DNA of 64,000 bases from positions 626,501 through 690,500 of the forward strand of contig NZ_CP034348.1 of assembly GCF_009762325.1 (NCBI RefSeq). Direction: 5' to 3'. The notes beneath the pieces are model-generated. The model ran no database searches. It had not been told where the DNA came from and saw only the letters and a program-made list of their open reading frames with translations. The DNA is from Roseovarius faecimaris. Lineage in GTDB: Bacteria > Pseudomonadota > Alphaproteobacteria > Rhodobacterales > Rhodobacteraceae. Of this stretch, positions 63,877 through 64,000 are shown piece by piece. Position 1 is the stretch's first letter. Every line of letters begins with the position of its first letter. Both the position numbers and the translations under genes were made by a program.

Positions 63877-64000
63877 ATGCTGCATTATCTGGACAGCCCC
63901 CTCTCCGCCCCGGCCCCCACGCGCCGGAGCTTTCTGAAACTGTCGGCAGGCGCGCTGGGCGGGCTGATGTTGGGCGTGGCGCTGCCCGCGCGCAAGGTTG
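63877..64000 (+). CDS. Molybdopterin-binding subunit, start of gene only
   Basis: Only 41 codons are in the window. They hold a twin-arginine signal (TRRSFLKLSAGALGGLMLGVA). With the preceding 2Fe-2S subunit this is the usual pair for an isoquinoline 1-oxidoreductase/xanthine dehydrogenase-like periplasmic enzyme. The Mo-binding part lies beyond the end. Confidence 0.85.
   Translation, partial: MLHYLDSPLSAPAPTRRSFLKLSAGALGGLMLGVALPARKV

Overview
The window is GC-rich, densely packed chromosomal DNA. Its gene content and order fit an alphaproteobacterium of the marine Roseobacter group (Rhodobacteraceae/Roseobacteraceae). Supporting signs are an atpHAGDC cluster without F0 genes and with an H-type lectin gene behind it, a divergent lrp/trxB pair, Hint-domain proteins, a phasin, a ClpA and gloB neighbourhood, and short palindromic intergenic repeats. 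Family calls come from recognising motifs by eye; no database search was run. I see no tRNA, rRNA, CRISPR array, insertion sequence or prophage.

Layout. 1-5.6 kb: 3' part of a Hint-domain gene, rpsD with a strong promoter and terminator, then hisC, a prephenate/arogenate dehydrogenase and an extensin-like lipoprotein, facing a DUF2125 gene. 5.7-14.9 kb: a ChaC-type cyclotransferase, a MotA/MotB-like two-gene motor, an M23 peptidase with clpA, gloB, a methyltransferase and a VanZ-like protein. 15-22 kb: a serine hydrolase, atpHAGDC and the lectin. 22-29.6 kb: prs, an HCCA-isomerase-like gene with an alpha/beta hydrolase, then a minus-strand run (HAD phosphatase, MaoC, ribF, ycgN, threonine aldolase). 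28.8-33.7 kb: a LysR regulator divergent from a five-gene flavin monooxygenase/amidase operon. 33.7-44.5 kb: DUF389, aroA, RidA, a small putative regulator, tdk, a queF/VUT transporter pair, a KAS III, a CDGSH protein, and proC/csaA/2-hydroxyacid dehydrogenase. 45-49 kb: a 1260-residue RTX/cadherin-like protein. 49-55.5 kb: ubiK, lgt-midA-pgeF, a 43-codon gene, a second Hint-like protein, lrp and trxB. 55.6-64 kb: a phasin, a regulator-ATP sulfurylase-APS kinase fusion, two glycosyltransferase-like genes, a RamA-type ferredoxin/ASKHA protein, a BenE-like transporter and the start of an isoquinoline-1-oxidoreductase-type operon.

Most of the window is housekeeping: amino-acid synthesis (hisC, tyrA, aroA, proC), ATP synthesis, nucleotide and cofactor supply (prs, tdk, ribF, queF) and envelope maintenance (extensin-like, M23, lgt, pgeF). 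The accessory points of interest are listed next.

The most unusual items are: (1) an EPS-type MarR winged helix fused in frame to ATP sulfurylase/APS kinase, with a perfect 22-bp palindrome just upstream; (2) the LysR-linked flavin monooxygenase, flavin reductase, tautomerase, hydrolase and amidase operon, which resembles the Rut pathway but is not it; (3) four kinds of small intergenic repeat (twin CGTACG palindromes, GTAC every 9 bp, a GGTGCGTG/CACGCACC dyad, and a 22-bp element that supplies a start codon); (4) a Hint-like protein lacking both catalytic residues; (5) an RTX array at the N-terminus of a large protein.
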